From Symbiodinium natans (Eukaryota; Sar; Dinophyceae; Suessiales; Symbiodiniaceae), in contig CAJNDS010002559.1 of NCBI GenBank assembly GCA_905221605.1, positions 299,499-363,498 of the forward strand: DNA of 64,000 nucleotides, read 5' to 3'. The first letter of the stretch is position 1; every line of letters starts with the position of its first letter. Under the pieces are notes generated by a model. It did not search any database. It was not told the DNA's origin and saw only the letters and a program-made list of their open reading frames with translations. This document shows positions 62,743 to 64,000 of this stretch, piece by piece. The translations under genes and the position numbers were made by a program.

Positions 62743-64000
62743 CTTCTTCCTCTCCTTCATTGTTTTTGTTTCCTTCACCCTGTTCCCCTATCTGTCGCTC
62801 TTCCACTGTCTTCCTTCTTCCTCTTCTCCCTAATTGTTGTCTCCTTCTCTTTGCTTCTCTATCTGTCTCCATCTCTCTCACTCCGGTGCTCCCCGGCGTT
62901 TTCTGTTCAATTGCTCATCCTTTCTGACTTTACGAGGCGGACCCTGTACAAACGATGGGTCCTGTTCTGGACATGGTCCCGCACTGCCTCTTTCCACACA
63001 CTCCAGACCCCTCTGAGCCGCCCCAAGAGTTTCGGGCGGCCTTCAGAGAGCGTCTCCCAGGGGCCTCCAAGAGCCCCCATATTGCCAAGAAGAAAAACCA
63101 CACAGAGACATGTAGAGAAGTAGTTACGAGGAGCTGGAGAAGTCCTCCTTCCATCATATCATTCCCTTCATTCTCCTTGCTTAACCTTGCCCTTCTTCTA
63201 CCCCCCCCCCCTACTTAATGACAAAAGGAACAGAGGAAGAAAGGGCCGCAAAAGGGACACAAGAAAGGGAGAGTGCAGAAAGCGGGCGCACGAAGAGCGA
63301 AAACGAGAGAAAGAAAGCTTCTTAAAGACAATAGCATTCCGAAGAACAACGAAATCCTGTCATTTATTGAAATACTGGATGGACTCGTTGATTCCTTTTC
63401 AAATGAAGGGTTCTATCGTTCACGGTGTTCCTTAGAACAGGAGGGCCTTTCAGGACAACGCCCTCATCTGTATTCAACATAGGCAGGGCTACCTCTGATT
63501 AAGAATACACGGAACGGTTCATTCTAAGAAAATAAACTCTCTCATTTCAATCGGAGCGGACGGACCCACTCATCTATCAAGCAAAAGAGCCGAAAGCATT
63601 TGGGAGGAATTAAAATACGAATGAGGGGCTATCGCAGTATCCTTTTGTCTTCTGACACGGATTCTTTGACAGAAGGGGTTCCTGCCTCTTGTTTCTTTCA
63701 AGAAAGGGAGGCTTTCGAGTGGCAAGGGGCGAACTCACGCCCACCCCAGTCTTTGGGGCCACTCTGAAAACAGCTTGGAGAGGACAGTTGCTGCTTCTCT
63801 CTCCTTTTTCTGTTTCTCTATCTCTTGCTCCGTGTCTGTCGTTCTCCTTCCCTCCTTCTGCGAATCTGCTTCTTTCAATATCCACCAGGGCCCCGCCGTT
63901 TTCGGGTTCCTTGAAGGGGCTCCCTGAAAGGGCCTCCCAAGGGTTTGAGAGAAGACTGCGAAAGGGCAAAAGGGGACACTTCTTGAAGGATGTTGAATGG
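62743..64000. repeat. Duplicated module, copy B (cut by window end)
   Basis: Matches 60648-61899 throughout; the repeat may continue beyond the window. Junction sequence before it (GTTCAAGCGAA) is unlike that before copy A. Confidence 0.9.

Overview
The window looks like nuclear DNA of a dinoflagellate, probably Symbiodiniaceae or a relative. The evidence is the TTTAGGG-type telomeric repeat, a Ty1/copia polyprotein whose RNase H region has the general look of dinoflagellate copia elements, and the absence of any bacterial-style gene organisation. The assignment is an inference; Perkinsus and chromerids also use TTTAGGG. I found no rRNA, tRNA, CRISPR array or convincing single-copy host gene.

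Layout. (1) About 1-29.5 kb and 38.3-48.6 kb form a mosaic. Short interstitial telomere-like arrays, TTTAGGG or CCCTAAA, switch orientation every few hundred bases. They alternate with 100-400 bp islands of non-telomeric DNA. Many arrays are homogenised for one variant unit (TTTAGGGG, TTTAAGGG, CCCTAAAA, CCCTAAG, CCCGAAA, CCCCCTAAA, TTTAGGA). The islands hold several families of short inverted-repeat elements (MITE-like). One is a 120-bp family with TA target duplications in three copies, one of them nested in another element with a matching empty site elsewhere in the window. Several elements are interrupted internally by telomeric repeats. (2) 29479-38334 is an apparently complete LTR retroelement, minus-strand oriented: identical 287-bp LTRs, CCCTA target duplication, a primer site matching the anticodon arm of initiator tRNA-Met, and a purine tract. 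It has about 7.8 kb of coding sequence but no recognisable reverse transcriptase, integrase or protease. Its three overlapping ORFs encode a WW-like domain, an S1-like domain, a PABC/MLLE-like domain, a SAM-like region and six CCCH zinc fingers. This is the most unusual object in the window. (3) 49435-55135 is an intact Ty1/copia retrotransposon on the minus strand, with 158/159-bp LTRs and ACAAC target duplications. It has a Gag-protease ORF and an integrase-RT-RNase H ORF, joined by a canonical -1 frameshift heptamer. (4) 55.1-64 kb lacks long telomeric arrays. It has diverged direct repeats, a row of four palindromes at 56.5-56.9 kb, a 1.9-kb tandem duplication (57089-60849), and a further duplicated module (60648-61899 and 62743 to the window end). 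Its ORFs are of doubtful coding status.

The only confident coding sequences are the two of the copia element and the three of the CCCH element. Both elements look recently inserted because their LTRs are identical or differ by one base. The CCCH element would need RT and integrase in trans; the copia element in this window has both, but its PBS and LTR differ, so no functional link is shown.
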